Below, piece after piece: positions 7,878-16,947 of a DNA stretch of 64,000 nucleotides (its first letter is position 1; the number at the start of each line of letters is the position of its first letter). The stretch is from Marinobacter alexandrii (GTDB lineage: Bacteria; Pseudomonadota; Gammaproteobacteria; Pseudomonadales; Oleiphilaceae): NCBI RefSeq assembly GCF_005871205.1, contig NZ_SWKM01000014.1:40001-104000 (forward strand), given 5' to 3'. The notes beneath the pieces were generated by a model that searched no databases, had not been told where the DNA came from, and worked only from the letters and a program-made list of their open reading frames with translations. The position numbers and the translations under genes were made by a program.

Positions 7878-8444
7878 TTACCGGTTGGGGCGGGACTCAA
7901 TGTCCACCACCTGTCCGTTTCTCAGGGTGACCACCTGCCGGAACTGGTTGTCGGCGAGGTCATACAGCCATAGCTGGACCAGTACCGGCCGCAATCCCTG
8001 CCAGGTCTCCAGGCGGCGTCTGGGCTTGGGTGTTTGCCATTCCACCCGTTTTGAAATGGGTTCGCCGCAACGGGCGATTAACTCGTACTCGGTTCGGGCG
8101 TGCCGGAGGGTACTGAGGTTGCAGCTGGCCCGGTCGGAAACGTGGAATCCGTAACCCAGGCTTTCCACCTGCGCCAACTTGCCATTGCGGAAGGTTAAGC
8201 GCCTTATGAACCGCTGGGGCCCGGGGTTGTAGTACCAGTGCATCTCGGTTTGCACCACGCCCAGCCCGGGGATTGTTGCCGTGGGGTATTCCACCACATA
8301 GTCCGGCGGCCCGCAGCGCTCCTCCACCTCAATGGGCCAGGCGTCGTTGTCGACCAGATAGGTCCCGCAGCGTAGGGCGCCCTGAACGCTAGGAGCGAGG
8401 ACGATCAGCAAAAACATCCATAGGAATCGTCGATAGCTGGTCAT
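7878..8444 (-). CDS. DUF2845 family exported protein
   Basis: This 188-residue protein starts at ATG 8444 with a signal peptide (RRFLWMFLLIVLAPSVQGA). The mature part contains two related halves, each with a Cys-Gly-x-Pro element: EERCGPPDYVVE and ELIARCGEPISKR, each followed by a W/Y-rich strand and a 'xVxxLRNGQVV'-type strand (RRLTFRNGKLAQVE; RQVVTLRNGQVVDIE). This duplicated Cys-Gly-Pro pattern is that of DUF2845 periplasmic proteins. An upstream in-frame TTG at 8465 is a less likely start. Function is unknown. It converges on ycaO. Confidence 0.75.
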   Translation of the reverse strand: MTSYRRFLWMFLLIVLAPSVQGALRCGTYLVDNDAWPIEVEERCGPPDYVVEYPTATIPGLGVVQTEMHWYYNPGPQRFIRRLTFRNGKLAQVESLGYGFHVSDRASCNLSTLRHARTEYELIARCGEPISKRVEWQTPKPRRRLETWQGLRPVLVQLWLYDLADNQFRQVVTLRNGQVVDIESRPNR

Positions 8445-8670
8445 GGTCTGATCACTGTTCCACAAGGTGGTCTACTACCATTGTACTCCTGGGCCACCCG
8501 TATGGACTAAATGGCCGGGGATAGCGCACTCTTTTACGGATTTCTCCTTCTCATGGGGATTTAGCGAAAGCCTCGTTCCCATGCTTTAATGTCGCCCAAA
8601 ATGAGTATGTTGTTATGGCCTCACTGAGCGGCAACTCCTCGCCTTCCTCCGCTTTTCGCCTCACCTGGAA

Positions 8671-9468
8671 ATGACCATGAACGAACAGGAAGTACTGTAC
8701 GGTTTCAGCAGCGTTCTGATTGCCGCGGCGCTTTTCGTCGCAATTGTTGTCTGCAACGAGCTGGGTTTCAGAACCGGCCGTTTCACTCAGGCTCGCACTA
8801 CGTCGGAAATGAAGGAGCTCACAGGGTCTGTTCAGGCCAGTATTCTGGGTTTGTTGGCATTGCTGCTGGGCTTTACCTTCAGCATGTCGATGCAGCGCTA
8901 TGACAATCGCAGCATTGCTGTCATTGATGAAGCCAATGCCATCGGAACGGCGGTACTGCGGGTGGAGTTGCTGCCGCAGGAATTTCAGAATGAGGCCAAA
9001 CAGCTGTGGCGTGATTATGCGCAGGTACGGGTGGAGGTAGGCCAGGTTGACCTGACCAAGGTTGATGAGCGCAACGAATACAACGCCAAGATTGCCGAGC
9101 TGCAGAGTGAGCTGTGGGCGCTGGCGGTTGCGGCTACCAACGTTGATCCGCGTCCGGTTACGACGGGGGCGTTTGTCAAATCCCTGAACGATGCCATCGA
9201 CAGCCAGGGCAAGCGCAATGCCTTACTTCAGATGCACGTGCCGGAAGTGGTGCTGATCCTTCTGTTTGTCGTCTTTATAGCGTCCGGGGGGATCATGGGA
9301 TACTCCTCGGGGTTGAGCGGGCAACGGATGGTCGTCCCCATCATGCTGGTGTCTTTGCTGATTACCCTGATTGTGTTTCTGATTATTGATCTGGACCGGC
9401 CAAAGCGCGGTTTCATTCAGGTTAACCAGGCCCCGATGGTTGAGGTGCTGGGCAGTTTGAATCGATAG
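8671..9468 (+). CDS. Inner-membrane protein, DUF4239/bestrophin-like
   Basis: This 265-residue protein has an N-terminal transmembrane helix (VLIAAALFVAIVVCNELGF), a second near residue 55 (ASILGLLALLLGFTFSMSM) followed by a conserved RYDNR segment, a soluble helical middle of about 100 residues, and two closely spaced C-terminal helices (VVLILLFVVFIASGGIMGY; VVPIMLVSLLITLIVFLII). The FTFSMSMQRYDNR-EANAIGTA pattern matches the DUF4239 (bestrophin-like) family of bacterial membrane proteins of unknown function. Start at ATG 8671 or 8677; the ribosome-binding site is weak for both. It stands alone between two oppositely oriented gene groups. Confidence 0.7.
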   Translation: MTMNEQEVLYGFSSVLIAAALFVAIVVCNELGFRTGRFTQARTTSEMKELTGSVQASILGLLALLLGFTFSMSMQRYDNRSIAVIDEANAIGTAVLRVELLPQEFQNEAKQLWRDYAQVRVEVGQVDLTKVDERNEYNAKIAELQSELWALAVAATNVDPRPVTTGAFVKSLNDAIDSQGKRNALLQMHVPEVVLILLFVVFIASGGIMGYSSGLSGQRMVVPIMLVSLLITLIVFLIIDLDRPKRGFIQVNQAPMVEVLGSLNR

Positions 9469-9498
9469 CATCATGCACGCCTCCGGGCCTGGTTTGCG

Positions 9499-10284
9499 TT
9501 AGCGGCGTTCAATCTGGCCGGTTTCGTCTGAAATCACGATTTCGACACGCCGGTTTTGCTGTCGCCCGGCGTTGGTGTCGTTACTGGTCACCGGATAGGC
9601 TTCGCCATAGCCTTCCACCTCGACACGGCTGCTGGAAACGCCGTGGCTGAGTAATTCGTCATAGACAGCCATGGCACGACGCTCAGACAACCGCTGGTTG
9701 TAGGATTCTTCGCCGGTGCTGTCAGTGTAACCCTCAATCCGAACACGGCGGTCGTCGTACTGCAGCATGAATTCCGCCAATCGAGCCACGGTTCGCTGGC
9801 CCGAGGCTTTCAGGTCGGCCTTGTTCAGGTCGAACAGAACATCCCCGAGCGTCAATACCATGCCGCGTTCGGTCTTTTCCGCCTGCAGGGCTGCCATCTG
9901 GGCTCGCAGTGCATCGGCCTCGTTGGTTTTGATCTGCAGCATGATCTTCTGTCGACGCTCTTCAGCGGAGCTGATTTCGTCTTCCAGTGATGCGCGTAGC
10001 CCCTGTTGCTGGGCAATTTCCGCGTGCCGGCTGGCAAGATAGGCGGCGTGTTCAATGGCGACGAGATCGGCGTCTTCTTCCAGCAACGATTCCGCCCGGT
10101 CAAGCTCCCGCTTGGCGGCCCGCAGTTGTCTGGCGCCACTGCGGGCGACATCCGGATCCTGTTCGATGTTCAGGTACAGGGTGCGGGCCTGGTCGACCTT
10201 GGCGTTGTAGGGTGGGGTGCTGGCACAGCCGGTGATCAGAGTAATCAGCCCGACTGCGATGCTGGTGGCAAAGGTGCGAGTCAT
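9499..10284 (-). CDS. OmpA-family lipoprotein with N-terminal DUF4398-like helical region
   Basis: This 261-residue protein has a lipoprotein signal (lipobox LITG followed by Cys near residue 20), a long helical middle (residues 25-140, rich in Ala/Glu/Arg, DUF4398-like), and a C-terminal OmpA peptidoglycan-binding domain. The latter shows the classic GYTDSTGEESYNQRLSERRA motif and ends NRRVEIVI. It should be anchored in the outer membrane and grip peptidoglycan noncovalently. AGGAG precedes the ATG. It follows, by 23 bp, a smaller lipoprotein with a related helical region, so the two probably form one operon and may interact. Confidence 0.9.
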   Translation of the reverse strand: MTRTFATSIAVGLITLITGCASTPPYNAKVDQARTLYLNIEQDPDVARSGARQLRAAKRELDRAESLLEEDADLVAIEHAAYLASRHAEIAQQQGLRASLEDEISSAEERRQKIMLQIKTNEADALRAQMAALQAEKTERGMVLTLGDVLFDLNKADLKASGQRTVARLAEFMLQYDDRRVRIEGYTDSTGEESYNQRLSERRAMAVYDELLSHGVSSSRVEVEGYGEAYPVTSNDTNAGRQQNRRVEIVISDETGQIERR

Positions 10285-10307
10285 TATCTCAATCTCCTGG
10301 TTCGGGC

Positions 10308-10685
10308 TTACGATTCGTTGGTGTTGATCTGATCCTGCAACTCATCGATAGAGCGGTTGATCTCTGCGACTGCGCGCCGGGCTTTCTCGGTTTCTGAGCG
10401 AGCAGCGGCCAGTTGAGCGTCCACAGCGGCTTGCTCCAGCATTCGTTCTGCCTTCCGATAGTCCTCCCGATCCATTAACTCACGGGCATCCGCTACTTTA
10501 TTCTGAGCCTGGTTCAGCAAAACCGGCTCGAATTTGCGGGCGTCTGCCGACTCTGCCTGCTGGACCGACGACTCGGCAGCCTGTAACTCGCTGTCCGGTT
10601 TGGGTCCTGGACCGGCACAGGCGACCAAAAGAGTGGACATCGCAACGAGTAGCCAGGGCCGTGCTGAATGATTGATTGGCTTCAT
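10308..10685 (-). CDS. Small lipoprotein, DUF4398-like
   Basis: This 125-residue protein starts at ATG 10685, preceded by GGGAG. An export signal (ARPWLLVAMSTLLVACAG) has a lipobox ending at Cys about residue 22. The remainder is nearly all helix: ELQAAESSVQQAESADARKF, then a KVADARELMDREDYRKAERMLEQA repeat-like segment, and a C-terminal coiled coil. This is the DUF4398 pattern, also seen in the N-terminal part of the next gene downstream, the OmpA-family lipoprotein 23 bp away. The pair likely functions at the envelope; the exact role is unknown. Confidence 0.8.
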   Translation of the reverse strand: MKPINHSARPWLLVAMSTLLVACAGPGPKPDSELQAAESSVQQAESADARKFEPVLLNQAQNKVADARELMDREDYRKAERMLEQAAVDAQLAAARSETEKARRAVAEINRSIDELQDQINTNES

Positions 10686-10988
10686 GGGTGAACTCCCTTG
10701 TTTACAGTGGAATCCGTCACTGGACGGTGTGAACAAGATTGTCAAAAATTGTGAAATGCACCCATGCAACTATAGCAGTCAATTCGGAACTTGCTGTGGT
10801 AGCGCCAGTGCGTGTAATCCCCAATAAGGTGCCGTGCTTGAATCCCCTGTTTCCGGCCCAATACCTGTGAGTTATCGGTATTTTTTGACCGACTGGTCCT
10901 GTCCGCCTTAAGCGGCGTATCACTTACAGCAAATCCAAAGGGCGACCATTCAACGTTGTCCATTTGCCCGTTAGGAGAGCATTTCGTT

Positions 10989-11870
10989 ATGAGTGACCCG
11001 ACCTACACCCCTCCCAAAGTCTGGAAATGGGAGTCTGAGAGTGGCGGTACCTTTGCCAAAATCAATCGGCCGATTGCCGGGCCCACCCATGACCAGGAGT
11101 TGCCGGTGGGCGAGCATCCGTTGCAGCTTTACTCGTTGGCAACGCCGAATGGGGTCAAAGTCACGGTTATGCTCGAAGAGCTGTTGGAGCAGGGCATCAA
11201 GGGCGCGGAATACGATGCTTACCCGATCAAAATTGGTGACGGCGACCAGTTTGGCAGTGGCTTTGTCGAATTGAATCCGAACTCCAAGATTCCGGCTTTG
11301 GTGGATCGCAGTGCCGATCCAGCCATCAGGGTGTTTGAATCCGGCAACATCCTGTTGTACCTGGCGGAGAAGTTCGGCGCTTTCCTGCCCAAGGACATTG
11401 CCAAGCGCACGGAAACCCTGAACTGGCTATTTTGGCAAATGGGCAGCGCGCCCATGCTGGGTGGCGGCTTTGGCCACTTCTACGCCTATGCACCGGAAAA
11501 ATATGAGTACCCGATTAACCGTTACACCATGGAGGTGAAGCGGCAGCTGGATGTGCTGGATCGTCAGCTGGCGAATAATCGCTACATTGCGGGTGACGAG
11601 TACACCATCGCCGATATGGCGATCTGGCCCTGGTACGGCGCCCTGGTGGCCAATAAAGTTTACGATGCGGCCGAATTCCTGGAGGCCCATACCTACACCA
11701 ACGTGGTGCGCTGGATGGAAGAAATTGCCCATCGCCCGGCGGTACGGCGTGGGCGAATGGTTAACCGGACGTGGGGCGAGCCAGAGGAACAGCTGCACGA
11801 ACGCCATGATGCCAGTGATTTCGAGGAGAAAACTCAGGACAAACTGGCAGCAATTCTGGGCCATTCCTGA
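10989..11870 (+). CDS. yghU: Glutathione S-transferase, YghU/nu-class (disulfide-bond oxidoreductase)
   Basis: This 293-residue cytosolic protein follows the YghU layout: an N-terminal extension, a thioredoxin-fold domain (LQLYSLATPNGVKVTVMLEE; NPNSKIPALVD; FESGNILLYLAEKFG) and an all-helical C-terminal domain (WQMGSAPMLGGGFGHFYAY; YTIADMAIWPWYG). The TPNG segment replaces the catalytic Tyr/Ser of ordinary GSTs. That substitution is typical of nu-class enzymes, which bind two glutathiones and have disulfide reductase activity. ATG 10989 is chosen as the family-like start; AGGAG lies 11 bases upstream. Upstream TTG-type starts look unlikely. It converges on ftsH. Confidence 0.92.
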   Translation: MSDPTYTPPKVWKWESESGGTFAKINRPIAGPTHDQELPVGEHPLQLYSLATPNGVKVTVMLEELLEQGIKGAEYDAYPIKIGDGDQFGSGFVELNPNSKIPALVDRSADPAIRVFESGNILLYLAEKFGAFLPKDIAKRTETLNWLFWQMGSAPMLGGGFGHFYAYAPEKYEYPINRYTMEVKRQLDVLDRQLANNRYIAGDEYTIADMAIWPWYGALVANKVYDAAEFLEAHTYTNVVRWMEEIAHRPAVRRGRMVNRTWGEPEEQLHERHDASDFEEKTQDKLAAILGHS

Positions 11871-11884
11871 TCGGGATGGCTTTG

Positions 11885-11912
11885 GCCTGGGCAGCCGTGC
11901 GGCTGCTCAGGC
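11885..11912. terminator. Hairpin between convergent yghU and ftsH
   Basis: GCCTGGGCAGCC (11885-11896) and GGCTGCTCAGGC (11901-11912) form a 12-bp stem with one G-T pair and a GTGC loop. The stem overlaps the ftsH stop codon. It lies just after both convergent genes, but neither strand has a long T-run after it, so bidirectional termination is plausible, not certain. Confidence 0.4.
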
Positions 11913-13772
11913 AATCTTGCGGTCGTCTTCCCGCTTGAGAATTTTATCAACCTCTTCCGCTGACAGGGTCTCCTGTTTCAGCACGGCTTTGGCCAGGGCT
12001 TCCAGTTGGCTCCGGTGCTCGGTCAGGAAATCGAGCGTGGCTTTTTCCAGCGCCATCAACTGAGCCTGAATTTCTGCATCAATCAGCTCCGCGGTTTTTT
12101 CGCTGAATTCCCTTGGCAGGCCCATTTCGCGGCCAAGAAATACGTGCTCCTCGCCAATGCTCAGGCCCAGAGGTCCGATTTTTTCACTCATACCCCATTG
12201 GCCAATCATTTTGCGGATCAGCGTGGTGGCTTCTTTAAGGTCGTTCTGGGCGCCGGTGCTGACCTCGCCATAGATCACCTTTTCGGCCGAGCGGCCACCC
12301 AGCATGACTTTGATCCGATCTTTCAGATAGCTTTCGGTGTAACTGTACTGATCGTCCCTGGGGGTTTGCTCGGTGACACCCATGGCCATGCCGTGAGGGA
12401 TGATGGTGAGCTTGGTTAGCGGGTCGGCTTTGGGCAGGTAGTAGGCCATGATGGCGTGGCCGCATTCGTGGTAGGCCACGGCCTCGCGCTCTGCAGGAGA
12501 GAGGTGGGCGTCACGCTCCTCTCCCAAAATGATTCGGTCTCGGGCCAGTTCAAAGCAGTGGGCGGTGACTTCGTGCAGGTTTTCCCGGGCGGCAGTCAGG
12601 GCGGCCTCGTTGACCAGGTTTTTCAAGTCCGCACCGGAGAAGCCAATGGTGCGCGCCGCGATCTGTTCCAGGTCGACATCGTCGGCGAGGGGCACTTTGC
12701 GCACGTGTACTTTCAGGATTTCGGTACGGGCTTCCTTGTGGGGGCGGTCCAGGGTGATTTTTCGGTCGAATCGCCCGGGCCGGAGCAGGGCGGTATCCAG
12801 TACATCTGGCCGGTTGGTGGCGGCCAGTACCAGGATATTCTCGTGGGGTTCGAAGCCATCCATCTCCGTGAGGATCTGGTTCAGGGTCTGTTCCCGTTCG
12901 TCGTGGCCACCGCCGAGCCCGGTGCCCCGGGACCGCCCGATAGCGTCCAGTTCGTCGATGAAAATCAGCGCTGGCGCGGCCTTGCGGGCGTTCAGGAACA
13001 TGTCCCTTACCCGGGCGGCGCCGACACCCACAAACATTTCGATAAATTCCGAGGCACTGATGCTGAAGAAGGGCACCTCGGCCTCGCCGGCAATGGCGCG
13101 CGCCAAAAGGGTTTTGCCGGTGCCCGGTGGCCCCACCAAGAGCACGCCCTTGGGCATTTCGGCGCCCAGGGCCCGGTATTTTTCAGGGGATTTGAGGAAA
13201 TCGATGATCTCGGCGATCTCGCGTTTCGCCGATTCGATGCCGGCGACGTCATCCAGAGTGGTGGTGGAGGTTTCCCGTCGGGCCAGGCGGGCTTTCGACT
13301 TGCCGTAATCGAAGGGGCCACCGCCTTGGCTGATCCGTTTCTGGGCCACGCCCCAGAACCAGAACATCAGTGCCAGCAGCAGAATCCAGGGCAGAAAACC
13401 GCGAATCAGTTCCTGCCACCAGGGCAGCCCGGATGGGGCCGCCGAGATGGTGACGTCGGATTCTTCAAGCAGGTTTAGTAATGCCGGGTCTTCCATCGGC
13501 GGGCGGATGGTCTGGAATCCGGCATCGGCGTCGGAAAACTGGCCGCTGATACGCTCGTCCTTCAGAGTAACGGCGGCCACCTGGCCATTGATGACCGCGG
13601 TCTTGAACTCGGAGTAAGCCAATTCCTGCAGCTTGGGCTGCCCGCTATCCTGTAGCCAGAGCACCATCAAAAAGATGGCAGCACTCAGCCATAGGAAGGA
13701 GTACTGATTTGGAATGGCCGGTTGAGGTGAGTCCGACGGTTTCCGGTCGCCCGGTTCTTTGGGTGCGGTCAT
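11907..13772 (-). CDS. ftsH: ATP-dependent zinc metalloprotease FtsH (probable paralogue)
   Basis: This 621-residue membrane AAA+ protease has two transmembrane helices (residues about 25-42 and 128-146) flanking a periplasmic domain. It carries Walker A GPPGTGKT, Walker B LIFIDELDAIG, the pore motif region FVGVGAARVRD, the second region of homology ATNRPDVLDTALLRPGRFDR, and the zinc site HECGH (HExxH). It differs from the usual gammaproteobacterial FtsH: it is not next to rlmE/folP, the zinc motif has Cys where HEAGH is common, and the C-terminus lacks the long variable tail. It overlaps the upstream thiamine-binding-like gene by ATGA. Probably a second FtsH, judged from context. Confidence 0.9.
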   Translation of the reverse strand: MTAPKEPGDRKPSDSPQPAIPNQYSFLWLSAAIFLMVLWLQDSGQPKLQELAYSEFKTAVINGQVAAVTLKDERISGQFSDADAGFQTIRPPMEDPALLNLLEESDVTISAAPSGLPWWQELIRGFLPWILLLALMFWFWGVAQKRISQGGGPFDYGKSKARLARRETSTTTLDDVAGIESAKREIAEIIDFLKSPEKYRALGAEMPKGVLLVGPPGTGKTLLARAIAGEAEVPFFSISASEFIEMFVGVGAARVRDMFLNARKAAPALIFIDELDAIGRSRGTGLGGGHDEREQTLNQILTEMDGFEPHENILVLAATNRPDVLDTALLRPGRFDRKITLDRPHKEARTEILKVHVRKVPLADDVDLEQIAARTIGFSGADLKNLVNEAALTAARENLHEVTAHCFELARDRIILGEERDAHLSPAEREAVAYHECGHAIMAYYLPKADPLTKLTIIPHGMAMGVTEQTPRDDQYSYTESYLKDRIKVMLGGRSAEKVIYGEVSTGAQNDLKEATTLIRKMIGQWGMSEKIGPLGLSIGEEHVFLGREMGLPREFSEKTAELIDAEIQAQLMALEKATLDFLTEHRSQLEALAKAVLKQETLSAEEVDKILKREDDRKIA

Positions 13773-14017
13773 TTTGGTCTCCGGTCACCCTCCATGATTT
13801 TGGCCACAAATACGGATTTTCCGTAAGTTTCGAATGACCATTTCATGGTATCCGAGAGCACTTTCATGACTTCGTCGTACTCTCCGAAGATCTCCGTGCT
13901 CATGCGGCCCGGGTAGACCTCCAGCCCGGTTTGTTCCAGGCGGGCAATCAGGTCCCGGATCGGTTGCTTGTAGTCTTCCTTGAGTGGATAGCAGCTCAAT
14001 TGTACAGACAAATACAT
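13769..14017 (-). CDS. Thiamine-binding-like protein (YkoF/MTH1187 family)
   Basis: This 82-residue protein has a single ferredoxin-like domain: the strand LSVQLSCYPLKED, the helix YKQPIRDLIARLEQTGLEVYPGRMSTEIFGEYDEVM, and a last strand KSVFVAKIME. That is the fold and length of the MTH1187/YkoF-type proteins, some of which bind thiamine or its precursors. AGGAGG precedes the ATG by 7 bases. The stop overlaps the ftsH start (ATGA), and ggt ends 41 bp upstream on the same strand, so all three may be cotranscribed. What links them functionally is unclear. Confidence 0.75.
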   Translation of the reverse strand: MYLSVQLSCYPLKEDYKQPIRDLIARLEQTGLEVYPGRMSTEIFGEYDEVMKVLSDTMKWSFETYGKSVFVAKIMEGDRRPK

Positions 14018-14058
14018 TATCGCCTCCTGGTTTCGATGGGGCGGGCGCGGCGGCGGTG

Positions 14059-15822
14059 TCAGTAACCCTGAGCCGAAGACGTACTACGCCGCGGATCAGC
14101 ACCCCCGTAAAGTGTTCCGTCCTCTCCTACCATAATACTCTGAATGGCCCCCATCGCCGAATTGGTGACCACGGCATGGCCACGGCTTTCCAGCAGTTTA
14201 ACAGTGTCGCCGCTGATACCCTGTTCAATGCGCAGTTCATCCGGCAACCACTGATGATGTACCCGCGGCGCACTGACAGCGGTCTGGATGTTCATGTCGT
14301 GGTCGATCACGTTCAGGATCACCTGAAGGGTGGTGGTGATGATGCGTGAGCCGCCTGGACTACCGGTGACCAGGAAATTCTTACCCTGTTTTTTCACAAT
14401 GGTGGGCGACATCGAGCTGAGCATGCGTTTGCCGGGCTCCACTTTGTTTGCCTCGCCACCAATCAGGCCGTAGGCGTTGGGGACGCCGGGCTTGGCACTG
14501 AAATCGTCCATTTCGTTATTGAGCAGGAAGCCGGCACCTTCCACGGTGATGCCAGAGCCGTAACTGAAGTTGATGGTGTAGGTGTTAGAAACCGCATTGC
14601 CCCATTTATCGACTACCGAGAAGTGGGTGGTCTCGGGGCTTTCATAGGTCGCGGGCTGGCCTGGCCCGATCTCGCTGGCCTGACGTGCCCGCTCGGTTGT
14701 GATGTCCTTCCTCAGCGTCTCGGCGTAGGCCTTGCTGGTCAGACCTGCCAGGGGCACATCCACATAATCGGTATCGCCGAGGTACTGGGAGCGGTCGGCG
14801 TAGGCCAGTTTCATTGCCTCGGCCATCCAGTGAATGGTGTCTGCGGTATTATGGCCTGACTCCCGGAGCGGATAGCCCTCCAGGATGTTCAGGATCTGCA
14901 CGATGTGGGTGCCACCAGAGGAGGGCGGCGACATGGAGTAAACGTCATAGCCGTGATAGGTGCCATGCACGGGTTTGCGAACCACCGGCTCGTAGGTGCT
15001 CAAGTCAGCCTCGGTAATGAGACCTCCGTGACGTTCCATTTCCGCAACAATCAAATCAGCGGTTTCACCCTCGTAAAAACCGTCTACCCCCTGGTCCGCA
15101 ATGCGTTGAAGCGTGGCAGCCAGGGCCGGCTGTTGAAAGGTATCGCCTGGTTGGTAGGCACTGCCATCGGCCTTGTAGAAGGTCGACAGTGTCACCGGCC
15201 ATCGTTCGAGGCGCGGGCGGGCCTGTTCCAGACCATCGGTAAAGCGCTGCGGTACGGTGAATCCGTCCCGGGCCAGTTTGATGGCCGGCGCCAGAGCCTG
15301 TTTCAGGGTCAGGGTGCCATGGCGCTCCAGCGCCATGGCCAGCCCGGCAACAGTGCCCGGGACACCAGCGGCCAGGTGGGTAAACCGGCTCCGGTTCTTG
15401 ACCACCTCGCCGTTATCGTCCTGGAACATGGTTTCCGAGGCTGCGGCGGGGGCTTTCTCACGGTAATCAATAGCTTCCGGGGCGCTGTCGTCGCCTTTGG
15501 CGATGAGCATGAATCCGCCGCCGCCAATGTTGCCGGACCGTGGCTGGGTGACGGCCAGGGCAAAGCCCGCGGTAACCGCAGCATCAATTGCATTGCCGCC
15601 GTCTTTCAAAACCTGCAGGGCGACGTCCGTTGCGAGGGTGTGGCTGGTGGCCACCATACCCTGGGTGGCGACGGCGGGGTGGAAACGTTCGCCTTCCAGA
15701 ATGGCCTGTCCGAAGCTTGGGCTGGCTGTGAGCAATGTCAGGGTCAGGGCGATAGCGCTGAGGCTCTCTGACCGCCTCTTGAGGCGGGCTCCTTTGTTTC
15801 GCCGCTGTGGGGCCTTGTCCAT
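14059..15822 (-). CDS. ggt: Gamma-glutamyltransferase (glutathione hydrolase)
   Basis: This 587-residue periplasmic precursor has a signal peptide (IALTLTLLTASPSFGQA) and is autocleaved into large and small subunits at Thr in ETTHFSVVD, the conserved nucleophile (E. coli TTHYSVVD). Other family marks are QPRSGNIGGGGFML, the large-subunit Arg in DYREKAP, SPPSSGGTH, and the small-subunit SSMSPT and GSPGGSRI. The enzyme hydrolyses or transfers the gamma-glutamyl group of glutathione, recovering Cys-Gly and Glu. GAGGAA precedes the ATG. It is the first gene of a leftward set with the thiamine-binding-like protein and ftsH. Confidence 0.95.
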   Translation of the reverse strand: MDKAPQRRNKGARLKRRSESLSAIALTLTLLTASPSFGQAILEGERFHPAVATQGMVATSHTLATDVALQVLKDGGNAIDAAVTAGFALAVTQPRSGNIGGGGFMLIAKGDDSAPEAIDYREKAPAAASETMFQDDNGEVVKNRSRFTHLAAGVPGTVAGLAMALERHGTLTLKQALAPAIKLARDGFTVPQRFTDGLEQARPRLERWPVTLSTFYKADGSAYQPGDTFQQPALAATLQRIADQGVDGFYEGETADLIVAEMERHGGLITEADLSTYEPVVRKPVHGTYHGYDVYSMSPPSSGGTHIVQILNILEGYPLRESGHNTADTIHWMAEAMKLAYADRSQYLGDTDYVDVPLAGLTSKAYAETLRKDITTERARQASEIGPGQPATYESPETTHFSVVDKWGNAVSNTYTINFSYGSGITVEGAGFLLNNEMDDFSAKPGVPNAYGLIGGEANKVEPGKRMLSSMSPTIVKKQGKNFLVTGSPGGSRIITTTLQVILNVIDHDMNIQTAVSAPRVHHQWLPDELRIEQGISGDTVKLLESRGHAVVTNSAMGAIQSIMVGEDGTLYGGADPRRSTSSAQGY

Positions 15823-15966
15823 GATTCCGTTCCTCGTTTCTGGTGTTCAGATAGGCTATGATAGCCGGTCATTTTCATCGGTGCGTAACGTCAACCTGTC
15901 GATTGTTCCGCCAGTGGTTCCCCGACGCACCTGCTTTCCCGGATTTTAGTTAAGGAAAGACTTTCC

Positions 15967-16821
15967 ATGGAGCATACTTATCGTCTTGTGATTTCCTGCC
16001 CGGATCGGGTCGGGATTGTCGCCAAGGTGAGTAATTTTTTGTCCACTTACAACGGTTGGATTACCGAGGCGAGCCATCACTCGGACACCCAGACTGGCTG
16101 GTTCTTCATGCGGCACGAAATCAAGGCCAGTTCAATTCCATTTGGTCTTGACCAGTTCCGGGCAGCATTTGAGCCCATTGCCCGCGAGTTCGACATGAAC
16201 TGGCACATTGCGGATTCAGCCCGGCCTAAGAAAGTCATTCTGATGTGCAGCAAGGAGTCACACTGCGTGGCGGACCTGCTGCACCGCTGGCATAGCAAGG
16301 AGCTGAATGCCGAGATCGCGGCGGTGATTTCCAACCACGATGACCTTCGGCGCATGGTGGAGTGGCATGAGATTCCCTATCACCATGTTCCGGTGAGCAA
16401 GGATAACAAGGCCGAGGCCTTCGCCCACATCGAGGACCTGTTCCAGCGGTACGATGTTGATGTGGTCGTGCTGGCCCGCTACATGCAAATTCTGCCTGCC
16501 GAGCTGTGTCGCAAGTACTCGGGCAAGGTGATCAATATCCACCACAGCTTCCTGCCCTCGTTTGCCGGTGCGCGACCATACCACCAGGCCTATAGCCGTG
16601 GTGTGAAGCTGATTGGTGCGACCTGCCATTACGTCACCGAGGATCTGGACGAAGGTCCGATCATCGAGCAGGACGTTATTCGCATAACGCACAGCGACTC
16701 CATCGACGACATGGTGCGCCTGGGTAAGGATGTGGAAAAGAACGTGTTGGCCCGAGGCCTTCGCTCCCACATCGAAGATCAGGTGATTACCTACGAAAAC
16801 AAGACGGTGGTGTTTGATTAA
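15967..16821 (+). CDS. purU: Formyltetrahydrofolate deformylase
   Basis: This 284-residue protein has an N-terminal ACT domain (YRLVISCPDRVGIVAKVSNF) and a C-terminal formyltransferase fold (MCSKESHCVADLLHRW; VVLARYMQILP; then the catalytic INIHHSFLPSFAGARPYHQA with its His, and the Asp in HYVTEDLDEGPI). It hydrolyses 10-formyl-THF to formate and THF, balancing one-carbon pools and supplying formate for PurT. AAGGAAAG lies 7 bases before the ATG. It is divergent from ggt and upstream of gyrA on the same strand, with a likely separate gyrA promoter between. Confidence 0.95.
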   Translation: MEHTYRLVISCPDRVGIVAKVSNFLSTYNGWITEASHHSDTQTGWFFMRHEIKASSIPFGLDQFRAAFEPIAREFDMNWHIADSARPKKVILMCSKESHCVADLLHRWHSKELNAEIAAVISNHDDLRRMVEWHEIPYHHVPVSKDNKAEAFAHIEDLFQRYDVDVVVLARYMQILPAELCRKYSGKVINIHHSFLPSFAGARPYHQAYSRGVKLIGATCHYVTEDLDEGPIIEQDVIRITHSDSIDDMVRLGKDVEKNVLARGLRSHIEDQVITYENKTVVFD

Positions 16822-16857
16822 GCCTGTCTCACAGTTGCCCCGGTAACGGTGTGATTG

Positions 16858-16866
16858 TGGTAGACT
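16858..16866 (+). promoter_or_regulatory. Possible extended -10 promoter of gyrA
   Basis: TGGTAGACT (16858-16866) fits an extended -10 element 82 bp before the gyrA ATG; no good -35 box is present at the usual distance. The GC-rich stretch GGGGGCCCGGAAACGGCTCC in the leader may be structured. Supercoiling control is typical of gyrA but cannot be read here. Confidence 0.35.
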
Positions 16867-16947
16867 CGGCGGCTTATTACAGAATAACTAGGGGGCCCGG
16901 AAACGGCTCCGACACGACTTCCAGATAACGCAAAGGAACCTTTCTCG

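Noticed and set aside
12456..13478. Open frame of about 340 codons on the plus strand across ftsH
   Set aside because: It is low-complexity Gly/Ala/Arg-rich and antisense to the conserved AAA and protease domains of FtsH.
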